From: Micromonospora phaseoli
GTDB lineage: Bacteria > Actinomycetota > Actinomycetes > Mycobacteriales > Micromonosporaceae
Assembly: GCF_900109115.1 (NCBI RefSeq)
Contig: NZ_FNYV01000004.1
Coordinates: 186,001-250,000 of the forward strand
DNA: 64,000 bases
Direction of reading: 5' to 3'
Both the position numbers and the translations under genes were made by a program. Under the pieces are notes generated by a model. The model did not search any database, had not been told where the DNA came from, and saw only the letters and a list, made by a program, of their open reading frames with translations. Shown here piece after piece: positions 46,359-55,904 of this stretch (positions within the stretch are counted from its first letter, which is position 1; each line of letters opens with the position of its first letter).

Positions 46359-47291
46359 TCAGCGCAGGAGGCGTAGGGCGCGGGGGGTGGCGGTGATCGT
46401 CACGGGGAGGTCGAGGGAACGCTCGCCGTCGGCGTAGGTGGTGATGCCCTCGGCCACGAGAGTGACCGTACGTGCCCGGTAGGTGCGCACCAGGGGGTGC
46501 GCGACATGGGTGCCCGCGTAGATGCGCGGCTTCACCCGGATCAGCGTGCGGCGGTCGAACCGACCACCGACCACCACGTCGAGCAGGCCGTCGGTCGGGT
46601 CCGCCGCCGGGCAGATCCGCATCCCGCCGCCGTAGCTGGCCCCGTTGCCGACCGCCACCAGGACCGCGTCGACCTCGACCCGCTCGCCGTCCAGGGTGAG
46701 CGTGTAGCGGCGGGGGCGTAGCCGGGCCAGCTCCACCAGGATGGCCAGGTCGTAGCGGCGCGAGCCGCGCGGCCAGCGCATCCGGTTGGCCCGCTCGTTG
46801 ACGATGGCGTCGAAGCCGGCCGCGAGCACGGCACCGTACCAGCGGACAGTGCCGTCCTCGCTGGCCATCCGGGCCAGGTCGACCGGACTGGTGCGGCCAT
46901 CGCGCAGCGCCGCCGCTATGACGTCCGTTGCCGCACGTGGATCGGCCGGATAGCCGGTCTCGACGGCGAAGTCGTTGCCGGTGCCAGCCGGGATCGGGCC
47001 GAACGGCACCGAGGTGCCGGCAACGGCCTGCATCGCCCGGTGCACCGTGCCGTCGCCACCCACCGCGACCAGCGCGCCAGCTCCCTCGGCGACGGCGGTG
47101 AAGCAGGCCGACTCGGCTTCGGTGGCGGTGCCGGCGCGCAGCAGCCGCACCGACCGGCCGGCAGCCGAGAGCCGGTCCAGCAGGTCCGGCAGCAGTCCCC
47201 GGTGCCGGCCCCGCCCGGCGGTCGGGTTGGCCAACACGGCGACAGGCCCGTCGGGGATCGGGACGTGATCGTCAGCGGTCACGGCGTGCAC
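46359..47291 (-). CDS. Diacylglycerol-kinase-family lipid kinase
   Basis: A 310-residue DAGK/sphingosine-kinase-like enzyme. ANPTAGRGRH (N-terminal loop), VAVGGDGTVHRAMQAVAG (ATP-site GGDGT), PIPAGTGNDFAVETG and VAVGNGASYGGGMRICPAAD are typical. It should phosphorylate diacylglycerol or a related lipid at the membrane. ATG 47291. It converges with the HAD gene and is followed, on the same strand, by nothing overlapping. Confidence 0.9.
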   Translation of the reverse strand: MHAVTADDHVPIPDGPVAVLANPTAGRGRHRGLLPDLLDRLSAAGRSVRLLRAGTATEAESACFTAVAEGAGALVAVGGDGTVHRAMQAVAGTSVPFGPIPAGTGNDFAVETGYPADPRAATDVIAAALRDGRTSPVDLARMASEDGTVRWYGAVLAAGFDAIVNERANRMRWPRGSRRYDLAILVELARLRPRRYTLTLDGERVEVDAVLVAVGNGASYGGGMRICPAADPTDGLLDVVVGGRFDRRTLIRVKPRIYAGTHVAHPLVRTYRARTVTLVAEGITTYADGERSLDLPVTITATPRALRLLR

Positions 47292-47353
47292 CGTACCGCC
47301 ACGGTCAACACCACAGAAGCTGTACCACGACAGCCGGTCCGACCGGCGCGCGG

Positions 47354-47380
47354 CCGGCCCGCACCTGGGGTGCGGGCCGG
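47354..47380 (-). terminator. Terminator hairpin after tatC
   Basis: CCGGCCCGCACC and GGTGCGGGCCGG form a perfect 12-bp stem with a TGG loop, 12 bp beyond the tatC stop on the minus strand. It likely ends the tatA-tatC transcript. No T-run. Confidence 0.8.
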
Positions 47381-47391
47381 GTCACGAAGGG

Positions 47392-48342
47392 TCAGGTCAC
47401 GTCGTCGTAGCGTCGCTCGATCGGCCGGGGCGGGGCCACCGGCTCGGGGGCCTCGACCGGGGCGACCGAGCCGACCGGCTCGCCCGCCTCGACCGGATCC
47501 CGGTCGTCCTCGAGCGGGGAGACCTCGTCGTCGCCGATGCCGGCGTAGATCTCCTTGCCGCGTCCCCGGCGTCTGTCGTTGAGGAACGCGACACCGACAG
47601 CGGCGAAGTAGAGCGCGCACAGGCACAGCGCCAGCGCGGTCATGCCGAACGGATCCGGCGTGGGGGTGACCACCGCGGCGAAGGCGAAGAAGGCGAAGAC
47701 GGCGATCCGCCACCAGCCGAGCAGCCGCTTGGCGCTGGCGATGCCGACGAAGTTGAGCATCAGCACGATCAGCGGAAACTCGAACGCCACCCCGAACATC
47801 AGGATCAGGTTCGTGATGAACGAGATGTAACGGGTGATGTCGAGGGTCGTGTTGATGTCATCGCCCGAGACCTGGAGCAGGAACTCCAGGCCCTTGGAAG
47901 CGACGAAGTACGCCAGCACCGCGCCGGCCGCGAACAGCGGTGCCGCCAGCGCGGTGAAGGCGTAGGCATACCGCCGTTCGTTGCGGTGCAGGCCCGGCGC
48001 GATGAAGGCCCAGAGCTGGTAGAGCCAGATCGGTGCGGCGAGGATCAGCCCGACCCAGAGGCCGATCTTCAGGTTGAGCAGGAACAGGTCCGCCGGGCCG
48101 AGCTGGACGAAGTTGCATCGGCCGTCGGCCAGTCGGCTACTGGGCAGCTGGCAGTACGGCTCGGAGAGCAACTCACGGACCGGCCCGGCCAGCCAGAGAC
48201 CGAAGCCGAAGCCGACCAGGATGGCCAGCGACGCCTTGAACAGCCGGTTACGCAGCTCCCGGACGTGTTCGATGAGGGTCATCGAGCCGTCGGCGGCCCG
48301 CTCGAAACTGGTCGGTCCGCGCTTGCGGAGTCCGAAGGCCAC
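47392..48342 (-). CDS. tatC: Sec-independent translocase subunit TatC
   Basis: Signal-peptide receptor of the twin-arginine system, 316 residues. The N-terminus holds HVRELRNRLFKASLA (the conserved ELRxRL) and six hydrophobic segments follow, with LWAFIAPGLHRNERRY and VVTPTPDPFGM as family marks. The C-terminal tail of about 70 residues is acidic and Pro-rich, an actinobacterial feature. It follows tatA after 18 bp. Confidence 0.95.
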   Translation of the reverse strand: MAFGLRKRGPTSFERAADGSMTLIEHVRELRNRLFKASLAILVGFGFGLWLAGPVRELLSEPYCQLPSSRLADGRCNFVQLGPADLFLLNLKIGLWVGLILAAPIWLYQLWAFIAPGLHRNERRYAYAFTALAAPLFAAGAVLAYFVASKGLEFLLQVSGDDINTTLDITRYISFITNLILMFGVAFEFPLIVLMLNFVGIASAKRLLGWWRIAVFAFFAFAAVVTPTPDPFGMTALALCLCALYFAAVGVAFLNDRRRGRGKEIYAGIGDDEVSPLEDDRDPVEAGEPVGSVAPVEAPEPVAPPRPIERRYDDVT

Positions 48343-48360
48343 GATTACCGGACCCGGCGA

Positions 48361-48663
48361 TCAGTTCTCGCGGACGCGCTGCACCGGGTCGACGACCGGC
48401 TGCTGCACCGTGCCCTGGTACGGCTGCTGCTGCGGCGCCTGCTGCCCGGGCTGCTGCGGCGGGTACGGCTGGTAGCCGGCCTGCGCGTCGGCCTTGCCGG
48501 CAAGGTCACGGTCGTCGTCGTCAGCCAGGCTCTTGGTCTCGGCCTTGATGATCCGCAGCGAACGACCGAGGGAACGGGCCGCGTCGGGGAGCCGCTTCGC
48601 GCCGAAGAGCAGGATCAGCACGACCACGAGTACGGCGATGTGCCAGGGCCTGAGGGCACCCAT
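48361..48663 (-). CDS. tatA: Sec-independent translocase subunit TatA
   Basis: Pore-forming Tat subunit, 100 residues. One transmembrane helix (WHIAVLVVVLILLFGAKRLP) followed by the amphipathic helix RLPDAARSLGRSLRIIKAET. The tail is Gln/Pro-rich (YPPQQPGQQAPQQQPYQGTV). ATG 48663 gives MGALRPWHIAV. Together with tatC it forms the minimal Tat operon. Confidence 0.94.
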   Translation of the reverse strand: MGALRPWHIAVLVVVLILLFGAKRLPDAARSLGRSLRIIKAETKSLADDDDRDLAGKADAQAGYQPYPPQQPGQQAPQQQPYQGTVQQPVVDPVQRVREN

Positions 48664-48892
48664 GTGAAGCTCCAGTCGCTCTGTTCTGATGGGGGTGATG
48701 CGCAGCCCATCGTACGTGCGTCGAAGGCTGTTGCCACCCGCCAGGGAGGTGGTGGTTGGTCCGACGGGTGAAGTCTCGGCCAACCGCGAGTGTCTCGTCA
48801 ACCAGGCAACTGGATATTGCTGCGCGAAATCGGCCCGCAACGCGCAGGAGGACGCACGACGCGGTCAGCCTCCCGGGCGGCGTCGGCGCCGC

Positions 48893-49141
48893 TCAGTCGC
48901 CGCGACGCGCGCGGATCAGGACGAGCCGCTGCTGGGTGGTCTCCAGCCGGCTCTGCAATGCCTCGGCACGCTGCTGAAGGCTCTCCGCCGCCACGCTCAG
49001 CGACGCCGCCTCGTCGGCACGTCGCTGCAACTTCGCCGCCGCCCGGCGCAGCTCGGGCAGCCGCGCCAGCAGGGGGCGCACGGTCAGCGCGAGCACGACC
49101 AACGGCACCAGCACCAGCGCGAGCACGATCCACTTCAGCAC
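48893..49141 (-). CDS. Small membrane-anchored coiled-coil protein
   Basis: An 82-residue protein: one N-terminal transmembrane helix (WIVLALVLVPLVVLALTV) and a predicted coiled coil (RRAAAKLQRRADEAASLSVA and AESLQQRAEALQSRLETTQQ). No named family. It sits between pafC and tatA, 10 bp from the pafC stop, so it is probably co-transcribed with pafBC. Real by codon pattern and topology. Confidence 0.75.
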   Translation of the reverse strand: MLKWIVLALVLVPLVVLALTVRPLLARLPELRRAAAKLQRRADEAASLSVAAESLQQRAEALQSRLETTQQRLVLIRARRGD

Positions 49142-49151
49142 GGCCGCCAGC

Positions 49152-50156
49152 CTACTGCCTGCCGCCCGCCGCCGCCGGGTCAGCGCCGGCCGGAATCGGG
49201 GTCGCGTACGCCTCCAGGGCCGCCACCGCCGTGTCGCGGACCTGCTCGGCCAACTCCACGGGAGCGACGACGGCCACGTCCGGGCCCAGCCCGAGCACGA
49301 ACCGGCGGGCCCAGCCGAGGTCGGTGACCCGCATCGAGACCACCCAACGCTCGCCGTCGGACTCGACCCGCTCGCACGGGTAGTACTCGGTGATCCACCG
49401 TTCGCCCCGGCCGATCCGCAACGTGATCAACGGCAGGTCGGGCGAGGGTCGGAAAGCCCCCTCGCTCAGGTCCTGCGGGCGGGCCTGCGGCGGCACCACA
49501 GCAGGCTCGGCCAGTTCGGCGAACGCGTCGATCCGGTCGGCCCGGAACAGCCGTACCGCCTCGGCCCGCCGGCACCACGCCTCCACGTACGTCCGGCCAC
49601 CGACCATCAGTACCCGCAGCGGGTCGATGACGCGCTCGGTGGTCTCGTCCCGGGCCGCCGTGTAGTAGGTGATGCGCAACGCGCGCCCACTCTCCACCGC
49701 GGCACGCAACTGCGCCACCCGTCCGGCGTCACCCGGCAGCCGAACCTCCACCGGGGCGGCGACCAGGTCACCGGCCGCGTCCTCGATCTTGGCGAGGGCC
49801 CGCTCCACGGCCTCCCGGTTGGCCACCCCGGGCGTCTCGGCCAGCATTCGCAGCGCCACGACCAGCGCGAGCGCCTCATCCGGGGTGAGCCGCAGCGGCC
49901 GGTCGATGCCCGCGTCGTAGGTGATGGTCACCCGGTCGCCGTCGAAGGCCATGTCGATCAGGTCGCCCGGCCCGTACCCGGGCAGGCCGCACACCCACAG
50001 CAGTTCCAGGTCCTCCCGCAGCTGCCGCTCCGTGACGCCCAGGTCGCCAGCTGCCTCGGCGATCTCGATGCCGGGTCGGGCGAGCAGATACGGCACCAGG
50101 TTCAGCAGCCGGGCCAGCCGGTCCGCGGAGGTACGCGGACCGCCCCGCAGGCTCAC
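49152..50156 (-). CDS. pafC: PafC, WYL-domain regulator
   Basis: One half of the PafBC transcription activator that controls the mycobacterial DNA-damage response, 334 residues. N-terminal winged helix (SADRLARLLNLVPYLLARPG, LGVTERQLREDLELLWVCGL), then a WYL domain (VIDPLRVLMVGGRTYVEAWC) and WCX region. GTG 50156 lies inside a 56-bp tandem repeat, so the ribosome-binding context is repeat-derived. Follows pafB on the same strand after 108 bp. Confidence 0.93.
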   Translation of the reverse strand: MSLRGGPRTSADRLARLLNLVPYLLARPGIEIAEAAGDLGVTERQLREDLELLWVCGLPGYGPGDLIDMAFDGDRVTITYDAGIDRPLRLTPDEALALVVALRMLAETPGVANREAVERALAKIEDAAGDLVAAPVEVRLPGDAGRVAQLRAAVESGRALRITYYTAARDETTERVIDPLRVLMVGGRTYVEAWCRRAEAVRLFRADRIDAFAELAEPAVVPPQARPQDLSEGAFRPSPDLPLITLRIGRGERWITEYYPCERVESDGERWVVSMRVTDLGWARRFVLGLGPDVAVVAPVELAEQVRDTAVAALEAYATPIPAGADPAAAGGRQ

Positions 50157-50271
50157 CGGGCCCGCCTTTCGTTCGCGACTGCGGGGCTCGCAAGCTCACT
50201 CCTCGCGCTCACCGGGCCCGCCTTTCGTTCGCGACTGCGGGGCTCGCAAGCTCACTCCTCGCGCTCACCGG
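50151..50271 (-). repeat. 56-bp tandem duplication between pafB and pafC
   Basis: Two exact 56-bp copies (50151-50206, 50207-50262) and the start of a third (50263-50271). On the minus strand each copy reads GTGAGCGCGAGGAGTGAGC and continues to GCGAACGAAAGGCGGGCCCG. The unit contains a short open frame for SARSELASPAVANERRAR. Copy one supplies the GTG start of pafC, and the final partial copy overlaps the pafB stop. Confidence 0.97.
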
Positions 50272-51257
50272 GTCACCACCATTGCCGCGTCGTGCCGGGT
50301 GGCGATCTCCTTGAGGCGTTGGATGACCGCCTCGCGGACCTCCGGCGGGTCGAGCACGCGCACGTCGGGGCCGTAGCCGACCAGATGCCCGGCGAGCGAC
50401 TCCGCCTCGGCGTACGGCAGGACCAGCCGGTCGGCCGCCGCCCCGGCGGCGACCTCCACCGCCCAACGGCGCAACCCGGCCGCCCGCCCCGGAGTGACCA
50501 GCACGGTCGCCCGGCCGGCCCGCTCGGTCGGTCCGGACCAACGCGCCACGTGGCTGATCAGGTCGACCCCGGCCGGCGGCTGGTAGGCCGCCGGCTCGCC
50601 GGTGACCCGGACCGTCCCGACCACCCGGGACAGCCGGAAACAGCGGGTCGCGTCGCGCTCCAGGTCGTGGCCGACGACGTACCACCGGCCGCGCCAGCAG
50701 ACCACGCCCCACGGTTGCAGTCGACGACGGTCGGGCGCGTCGCGGTCGGGCACCCGGTAGTCGAAGCGGACCTCGCGCCGGTCCCGTGCGGCGGCGGTCA
50801 GCGGGGCGAACGCCGGGTCGACCGTGACCATCGGTTCCAGTCCCAGGGTGGCCTGTGGGTCCACGTCCACGCCGGCGGCGCGCAACTTGGCCAGCCCCGA
50901 GGAGGCGGCGGCGGCCAGGCCGGCGTGCTGCCAGAGCCGTGCGGCGATGCCGACCGCGGCGGCCTCGTCGGGCTTGAGGGGGATGTCGGGTAGCGCGTAC
51001 TCCCGACGGGCGATCCGGTAGCCGGGCTCCGCGTCGAACGCGCTCGCCGTCCCGGTCTCCAGCGGCACGCCCAACTCACGCAACTCGGCCTTGTCCCGCT
51101 CGAACTTGCGCTGAAACGCCTCGTGCTCACGGGCGTCGTCCGGGTCGTGCTCGTAACCGGGCACGGTCGCGGCGATCTGCGCGGCGGTCAGGAACCGCCG
51201 CGTAGACAGTAAGCAGATCACCAGGTTGACCAGGCGTTCGGTGCGGCTGCGCGACAC
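50265..51257 (-). CDS. pafB: PafB, WYL-domain regulator
   Basis: Partner of PafC, 330 residues. N-terminal HTH (SRSRTERLVNLVICLLSTRR, then LTAAQIAATVPGYEHDPDDA), a WYL domain with WRGRWYVVGHDLERDATRCF, and the C-terminal WCX fold. GTG 51257 is used because the conserved SRTERL follows directly. Expected target: DNA-damage genes, as shown for mycobacterial PafBC; not proven here. Divergent from the DUF3866 gene. Confidence 0.93.
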   Translation of the reverse strand: MSRSRTERLVNLVICLLSTRRFLTAAQIAATVPGYEHDPDDAREHEAFQRKFERDKAELRELGVPLETGTASAFDAEPGYRIARREYALPDIPLKPDEAAAVGIAARLWQHAGLAAAASSGLAKLRAAGVDVDPQATLGLEPMVTVDPAFAPLTAAARDRREVRFDYRVPDRDAPDRRRLQPWGVVCWRGRWYVVGHDLERDATRCFRLSRVVGTVRVTGEPAAYQPPAGVDLISHVARWSGPTERAGRATVLVTPGRAAGLRRWAVEVAAGAAADRLVLPYAEAESLAGHLVGYGPDVRVLDPPEVREAVIQRLKEIATRHDAAMVVTR

Positions 51258-51314
51258 CCCGTAGACGCTAGCAGCCCCCCAGCCCCCACACGCACCCGCG
51301 CGCCGCGCCGTCGA

Positions 51315-51371
51315 CAAGGAAGGGCCCCCTCTTAACGCCTGCGGTAGAGCAGGGGTCCCTTCTTAACACCC
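51315..51371. repeat. Intergenic repeat with paired CTTAAC boxes
   Basis: Between pafB and the DUF3866 gene stand two related blocks, AGGGCCCCCTCTTAACGC and GGGGTCCCTTCTTAACACC, separated by a CCTGC-GGTAGA-GCAGG hairpin (51338-51353). I recall this type of GGGxCCC-CTTAAC element as common in Micromonospora intergenic DNA. It occupies the shared promoter region of pafB and the plus-strand gene. Confidence 0.7.
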
Positions 51372-51445
51372 GCGCCACGTACACCCATGATCGGCGCACA
51401 CCCCGCCGTGCGCGGCACGGCCCCCTGGGCGCTAGCGTGCGGGGC

Positions 51446-52531
51446 ATGGTGCGGTGGCGGGCGGGAACGGTGACGGCGCTGCGGCGGAGGTGGACCGGGG
51501 CGGTCGAGCTGGACGTCGAGGTGACCGGCGGCACGATGCGGGCGCTCGCCTACCCGGCCCTGGTCGGCGACCCCGAGGTCGGTGACCGGGTACTGCTCAA
51601 CGCCGGCGCGCTGCTGATGGGTCTGGGCACCGGCGGGTACGCCCTGGTCGTGGCGCTGCCCGACCGGCTGCCACCGGACCCGCCGGAGGCCCTCGACTCG
51701 CGCGACGCGGGTCACCTGGTGAAGGCCCGCTACACCCCGCTGCAGCCGATCCTGCTCGGCGTCGACGAGGAGGCGTCGCCGCACCACGAGACGCTGGCCA
51801 CCGCGGCGGACCTGGCCGGGCTGCCGGTGGTGACCGCTGACCTGCACTCGGCGCTGCCGGCGATCGTGGCCGGTGTCCGCGCCGACGCGCCGCAGGCCCG
51901 GGTGGCATATCTGCTCACCGACGGCGGGGCGCTGCCCGCCTGGTTCTCCCGCACCCTCGCCGGGCTGCGCGACGACCTGGTGGGCACGATCAGCGTCGGG
52001 CAGGCGTTCGGCGGCGACCTGGAGGCGTCCACACTGCACAGCGGGCTGCTCGCCGCCCGGCACGTGCTCGGCGCAGACGTGGCGGTGGTGGCGCAGGGCC
52101 CGGGCAACCTCGGCACCGGTACCCCCTGGGGCTTCTCCGGCGTGGCGGTCGGCGAAGCGGTCAACGCCATCGCCACGCTGGGCGGGCGCCCCGTCGGCTC
52201 GCTGCGGATCTCCGCCGCCGATCCACGGCCACGGCACCGCGGCGTCTCGCACCACAGCCTCACCGCGTACGGCCGGGTGGCGCTGGCCCGCGCGGAGCTG
52301 GTGGTGCCCGACGGCCTGGAGCCGGCGCTGGCCGCCGAGGTCGACGCCGCACTGGCGCCGCTCGCCGCACGGCACCGCGTGCTACGGGTGGACACCACGG
52401 GACTCGACGAGGCGCTCCGCCGCAGTCCGGTGACGCTGTCGACGATGGGACGCGGGCTCGACGCCGACCACGCCTATTTCCTGGCCGCCGCCGCAGCCGG
52501 CCGGCATGCCGGCCTTCTCACCCGGCAATGA
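51446..52531 (+). CDS. DUF3866-family protein
   Basis: A 361-residue protein of uncharacterised family DUF3866. MVRWRAGTVTALRRRWTGAV at the start, VTADLHSALPAIVAGVRADA and AVVAQGPGNLGTGTPWGFSG are the conserved blocks, the last resembling a nucleotide- or phosphate-binding loop. ATG 51446 is chosen; GTG 51437 also possible. Commonly found beside paf genes in actinobacteria. Last codons overlap an imperfect 29-33-bp repeat that continues to about 52590. Function unknown. Confidence 0.85.
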   Translation: MVRWRAGTVTALRRRWTGAVELDVEVTGGTMRALAYPALVGDPEVGDRVLLNAGALLMGLGTGGYALVVALPDRLPPDPPEALDSRDAGHLVKARYTPLQPILLGVDEEASPHHETLATAADLAGLPVVTADLHSALPAIVAGVRADAPQARVAYLLTDGGALPAWFSRTLAGLRDDLVGTISVGQAFGGDLEASTLHSGLLAARHVLGADVAVVAQGPGNLGTGTPWGFSGVAVGEAVNAIATLGGRPVGSLRISAADPRPRHRGVSHHSLTAYGRVALARAELVVPDGLEPALAAEVDAALAPLAARHRVLRVDTTGLDEALRRSPVTLSTMGRGLDADHAYFLAAAAAGRHAGLLTRQ

Positions 52532-52592
52532 CCACCGTGGGCCGGCTCGCGCGGCGATGACCAGCGCGGGCCGGCTCACGCGACAACCGGAA
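52508..52592 (+). repeat. Decayed triple repeat at the end of the DUF3866 gene
   Basis: Three imperfect copies begin GCCGGC (52508, 52541, 52570) and share ATGACCA and GGGCCGGCTC segments. Periods are 33 and 29 bp. The first copy lies in the coding end and the others in the short convergent gap. Confidence 0.45.
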
Positions 52593-52601
52593 CGACCCTG
52601 C

Positions 52602-52787
52602 TCAGGCGAGAATGACCAGCGCGAGCCAGGCGCCGACGATCAGGACCAGCGCCAACGCCAGCACCCAGGTGGGGACGGTGTACTCGCCACGCCGGTTGCG
52701 TTCGACCTCGGCGCGGACCTTCTCGCGGCGGCGTTCGAGCCAGCCCTGTCGCTCGGTGCCCTGGCTGGGAGGTTCGGGAGGAATCAC
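52602..52787 (-). CDS. Small C-terminally anchored membrane protein
   Basis: A 61-residue protein starting VIPPEPPSQGTERQGWLERR, with a basic middle (REKVRAEVERNRRGEYTVPT) and one C-terminal transmembrane helix (WVLALALVLIVGAWLALVIL). GTG 52787 chosen because the upstream frame is Arg-rich and unconserved. Downstream of pafA on the same strand. Function unknown. Confidence 0.7.
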   Translation of the reverse strand: MIPPEPPSQGTERQGWLERRREKVRAEVERNRRGEYTVPTWVLALALVLIVGAWLALVILA

Positions 52788-52878
52788 GACGAGCCAGCCT
52801 ACCCGGCCCCTGGGCAGCAACGGGTAGGGCGTGGGCGAAGCGCGCCGTACCCGGCGACCTCGACCCACGCCCTCCGCC

Positions 52879-54237
52879 TCACATGCTGGCGATCAGCCGC
52901 TCCACCCGCTCGTCGTACGCCCGGAACGGGTCCTTGCACAGCACGGTGCGCTGCGCCTGGTCGTTGAGCTTCAGGTGCACCCAGTCGACGGTGAAGTCCC
53001 GCCGCTTCTCCTGGGCGTGCCGGATGAACTCGCCACGCAGCCGGGCCCGGGTGGTCTGCGGCGGCGTCTCCTTGGCCTCGAAGATCTCCGGGTCGGTGGC
53101 CACCCGGTCCACATCTCCCCGCCGTTCCAGCAACGCGTAGAGCCCTCGGCCCCGACGCAGGTCGTGATAGGCCAGATCCATCTGCGCCACCCGGGGGTGG
53201 GACAGCGGCAGGTCGTGCTTGCGCTGGTACCGCTCGATCAACCGCAGCTTGGTCACCCAGTCGATCTCCCGAGAGACCGGCTCCAGGTCGCCGGTCTCCA
53301 CCGCGCGCAGCACCCGGCCCCACAGCTCGACCACCCGTTTGGCGGTCTGGTCGCCGCCGCGCCGCTCGACGAACTCGGTCGCCTTGGTGAGGTACTCCTG
53401 CTGGATGTCCAGGGCGCTGACCTCCTTGCCAGAGGCCAGTCGGACCTTCCGGCGGCCGGTGATGTCGTGCGACACCTCCCGGATGGCCCGGATCGGGTTC
53501 TCCAGGGTCAGGTCGCGCATCACCACCCCGGCCTCGATCATCCGCAGCACGATGTCGGCCGTGCCGACCTTGAGCAGCGTGGTGACCTCGTTCATGTTGG
53601 AGTCGCCGACGATGACGTGCAGCCGGCGGTAGCGCTCCGCGTCGGCGTGCGGCTCGTCCCGGGTGTTGATGATCGGGCGGCTGCGGGTGGTGGCCGAGGA
53701 GACACCTTCCCAGATGTGCTCGGCCCGCTGGGACAGGCAGTAGACCGCGCCGCGCGGCGTCTGCAACACCTTGCCCGCGCCGCAGATCAACTGCCGGGTG
53801 ACCAGGAACGGGATCAGTACGTCGGCGAGCCGGCCGAACTCACCGTGCCGGGACACCAGATAGTTCTCGTGGCAGCCGTACGAGTTGCCGGCCGAGTCGG
53901 TGTTGTTCTTGAACAGGTAGATCTCGCCGGCGATCCCCTCGTCGTGCAGCCGTTTCTCCGCATCGATGAGCAGCCCTTCCAGGATTCGCTCGCCGGCCCG
54001 GTCGTGGGCGACCAGGTCGACCACCGAGTCGCACTCCGGGGTGGCGTACTCGGGATGCGAGCCGACGTCCAGGTAGAGCCGTGCGCCGTTGCGCAGGAAG
54101 ACGTTGCTCGACCGGCCCCAGGACACCACCCGGCGGAAGAGATACCGGGCCACTTCGTCAGGGGACAGCCGCCGCTGCCCGCGGTAGGTGCAGGTGACGC
54201 CGTACTCGGTCTCCAGACCGAAGATTCGCCGCTCCAT
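52879..54237 (-). CDS. pafA: Pup--protein ligase PafA
   Basis: Attaches Pup to lysines of target proteins using ATP, 452 residues. The metal/ATP motif GLETEYG carries Glu9, and Asp57 in [15 protein letters not shown] is the catalytic residue, both at the known mycobacterial numbers. Further matches: [20 protein letters not shown] and [20 protein letters not shown]. Start ATG 54237. Separated from prcA by about 7 kb of polysaccharide genes. Confidence 0.97.
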   Translation of the reverse strand: MERRIFGLETEYGVTCTYRGQRRLSPDEVARYLFRRVVSWGRSSNVFLRNGARLYLDVGSHPEYATPECDSVVDLVAHDRAGERILEGLLIDAEKRLHDEGIAGEIYLFKNNTDSAGNSYGCHENYLVSRHGEFGRLADVLIPFLVTRQLICGAGKVLQTPRGAVYCLSQRAEHIWEGVSSATTRSRPIINTRDEPHADAERYRRLHVIVGDSNMNEVTTLLKVGTADIVLRMIEAGVVMRDLTLENPIRAIREVSHDITGRRKVRLASGKEVSALDIQQEYLTKATEFVERRGGDQTAKRVVELWGRVLRAVETGDLEPVSREIDWVTKLRLIERYQRKHDLPLSHPRVAQMDLAYHDLRRGRGLYALLERRGDVDRVATDPEIFEAKETPPQTTRARLRGEFIRHAQEKRRDFTVDWVHLKLNDQAQRTVLCKDPFRAYDERVERLIASM

Positions 54238-54309
54238 GATGAGACATTAGCCGTACGGAGGCCCTGTTCGTCACTGTCGCGGCACGTGACCGTGTCAGCG
54301 ACCCCCGGA

Positions 54310-54912
54310 TCACGGCGCGGCGCGCAGCCCAGACACGTACTCCTGGCACCGGGCGTACTCCGGCAGCAGGCCCGCCGCTCTGGCCTGTGCCAGGCTCGGC
54401 GCGGCGGCGTCGCGGGCGGACAACTGCGGCGACCCGGTCGGCCACTCGATGCCCAACTCCTCGTCCAGCGGATGCACCGCGTGCTCGGCCGACGGGTTGT
54501 AGGTGGTCGAGCAGAGGTAGCTGAGGGTGGCGTCGTCGGTCAGCGCGCAGAAACCGTGGCCGAGCCCCTCGGCGAGGTAGACCGCCCGCCGCTGCACGTC
54601 ATCGAGGCGTACGCCCTCCCACCGTCCGAAGGTCGGTGAGCCGACCCGCAGGTCGACCACCACGTCGAGGACCGCGCCGCGGACGCAGGTGACGTATTTG
54701 GCCTGCCCCGGTGGTACGTCGGCGAAGTGGATACCGCGCACGACGTCGCAGGCCGAGACGGAGAGATTGCCCTGGGCCAGCCGCAGCGGATGCCCGACGA
54801 CCTCGGCCAGCCGGTCGAAGCGGTACCACTCCAGGAACAGCCCGCGCGGGTCGCCGTGCTGCTGGGTGGTGACCTCCCAGGCGCCCTCGATGCTCAACGG
54901 CCGAATCTTCAC
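54310..54912 (-). CDS. rmlC: dTDP-4-dehydrorhamnose 3,5-epimerase
   Basis: Third step of dTDP-L-rhamnose synthesis, 200 residues, cupin fold. [52 protein letters not shown] (catalytic His) and [20 protein letters not shown] are diagnostic. ATG 54912 overlaps the rmlA stop by 4 bp. Followed by pafA after 72 bp on the same strand, so read-through into pafA is possible. Confidence 0.95.
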   Translation of the reverse strand: MKIRPLSIEGAWEVTTQQHGDPRGLFLEWYRFDRLAEVVGHPLRLAQGNLSVSACDVVRGIHFADVPPGQAKYVTCVRGAVLDVVVDLRVGSPTFGRWEGVRLDDVQRRAVYLAEGLGHGFCALTDDATLSYLCSTTYNPSAEHAVHPLDEELGIEWPTGSPQLSARDAAAPSLAQARAAGLLPEYARCQEYVSGLRAAP

Positions 54913-55820
54913 CGGGCAACTCCCGACCCGCCGAACTCACCAGCCAGCTCGCTGCGCTCGCCGGTGAGCAGGTCGAGCAGGTAGTCGCCGTAGCCGCTCT
55001 TGATCAACGGCTCGGCCAGGCCACGCAGTTGCGTGTCGTCGATCAGCCCGGCCCGCCAGGCCACCTCCTCGACGCAGCCGATCTTCATGCCCTGCCGCTC
55101 CTCGATGACCCGGACGAACTCGGCGGCCTGCATCAGCGAGGTGAAGGTGCCGGTGTCCAGCCAGGCCGTCCCCCGGTCCAGCACGGTGACCGACAGCTCG
55201 TCGCGGCTGCGGTACGCCTCGTTCACCGCGGTGATCTCCAACTCGCCCCGGGCGCTGGGCGTGAGCGCCCGGGCGATCTCGACCACCCGGTTGTCGTAGA
55301 AGTACAGACCGGGCACGGCGTACCGGGACTTCGGCTGCTCCGGCTTCTCCTCGATCGACAGCACCCGGCCGTCGGGGTCGAAGTGCACCACGCCGTAGTC
55401 CTGCGGGTTGGCCACCGGATAGGCGAAGATCCGCCCGCCCGCCGGGTCGCCCGCCGCGGCGAGCTGCCGCCCCAGGCCCACCCCGTGGAAGATGTTGTCG
55501 CCCAGGACCAGCGCCACCGCCTCGTCGCCGATGAAGTCCGCGCCGAGCACGAACGCCTGGGCGATGCCCTCCGGTCGAGGCTGGGCGACGTACTCCAGCC
55601 GCAGCCCGAACTGGGTGCCGTCGCCGAGCAGGCGTTGGAACTGGTGCTGTTCCTCCGGCGTGGTGATCACCAGGATCTCGCGCACCCCGGCCATCACCAG
55701 GGTGGAGAGCGGGTAGTAGATCATCGGCTTGTCGAAGACCGGCATCAGCTGCTTCGACACCGCCCGGGTGATCGGCCAGAGCCGGGATCCGGTGCCACCG
55801 GCGAGCAGGATTCCACGCAC
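54909..55820 (-). CDS. rmlA: Glucose-1-phosphate thymidylyltransferase
   Basis: First step of dTDP-L-rhamnose synthesis (glucose-1-phosphate plus dTTP), 303 residues. [40 protein letters not shown] and [16 protein letters not shown] are the signature blocks. GTG 55820 gives the standard length; no clear ribosome-binding site is visible. Divergent from rmlB across 84 bp. Confidence 0.96.
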   Translation of the reverse strand: MRGILLAGGTGSRLWPITRAVSKQLMPVFDKPMIYYPLSTLVMAGVREILVITTPEEQHQFQRLLGDGTQFGLRLEYVAQPRPEGIAQAFVLGADFIGDEAVALVLGDNIFHGVGLGRQLAAAGDPAGGRIFAYPVANPQDYGVVHFDPDGRVLSIEEKPEQPKSRYAVPGLYFYDNRVVEIARALTPSARGELEITAVNEAYRSRDELSVTVLDRGTAWLDTGTFTSLMQAAEFVRVIEERQGMKIGCVEEVAWRAGLIDDTQLRGLAEPLIKSGYGDYLLDLLTGERSELAGEFGGSGVAR

Positions 55821-55904
55821 CGGGGGAGCGTACCGGTATCCGACAACACCGCCGCGGGTCGCCCGCGCTGCGCCGGTGGCTGTTTCGCGTAGACTTCCGG
55901 ATCC

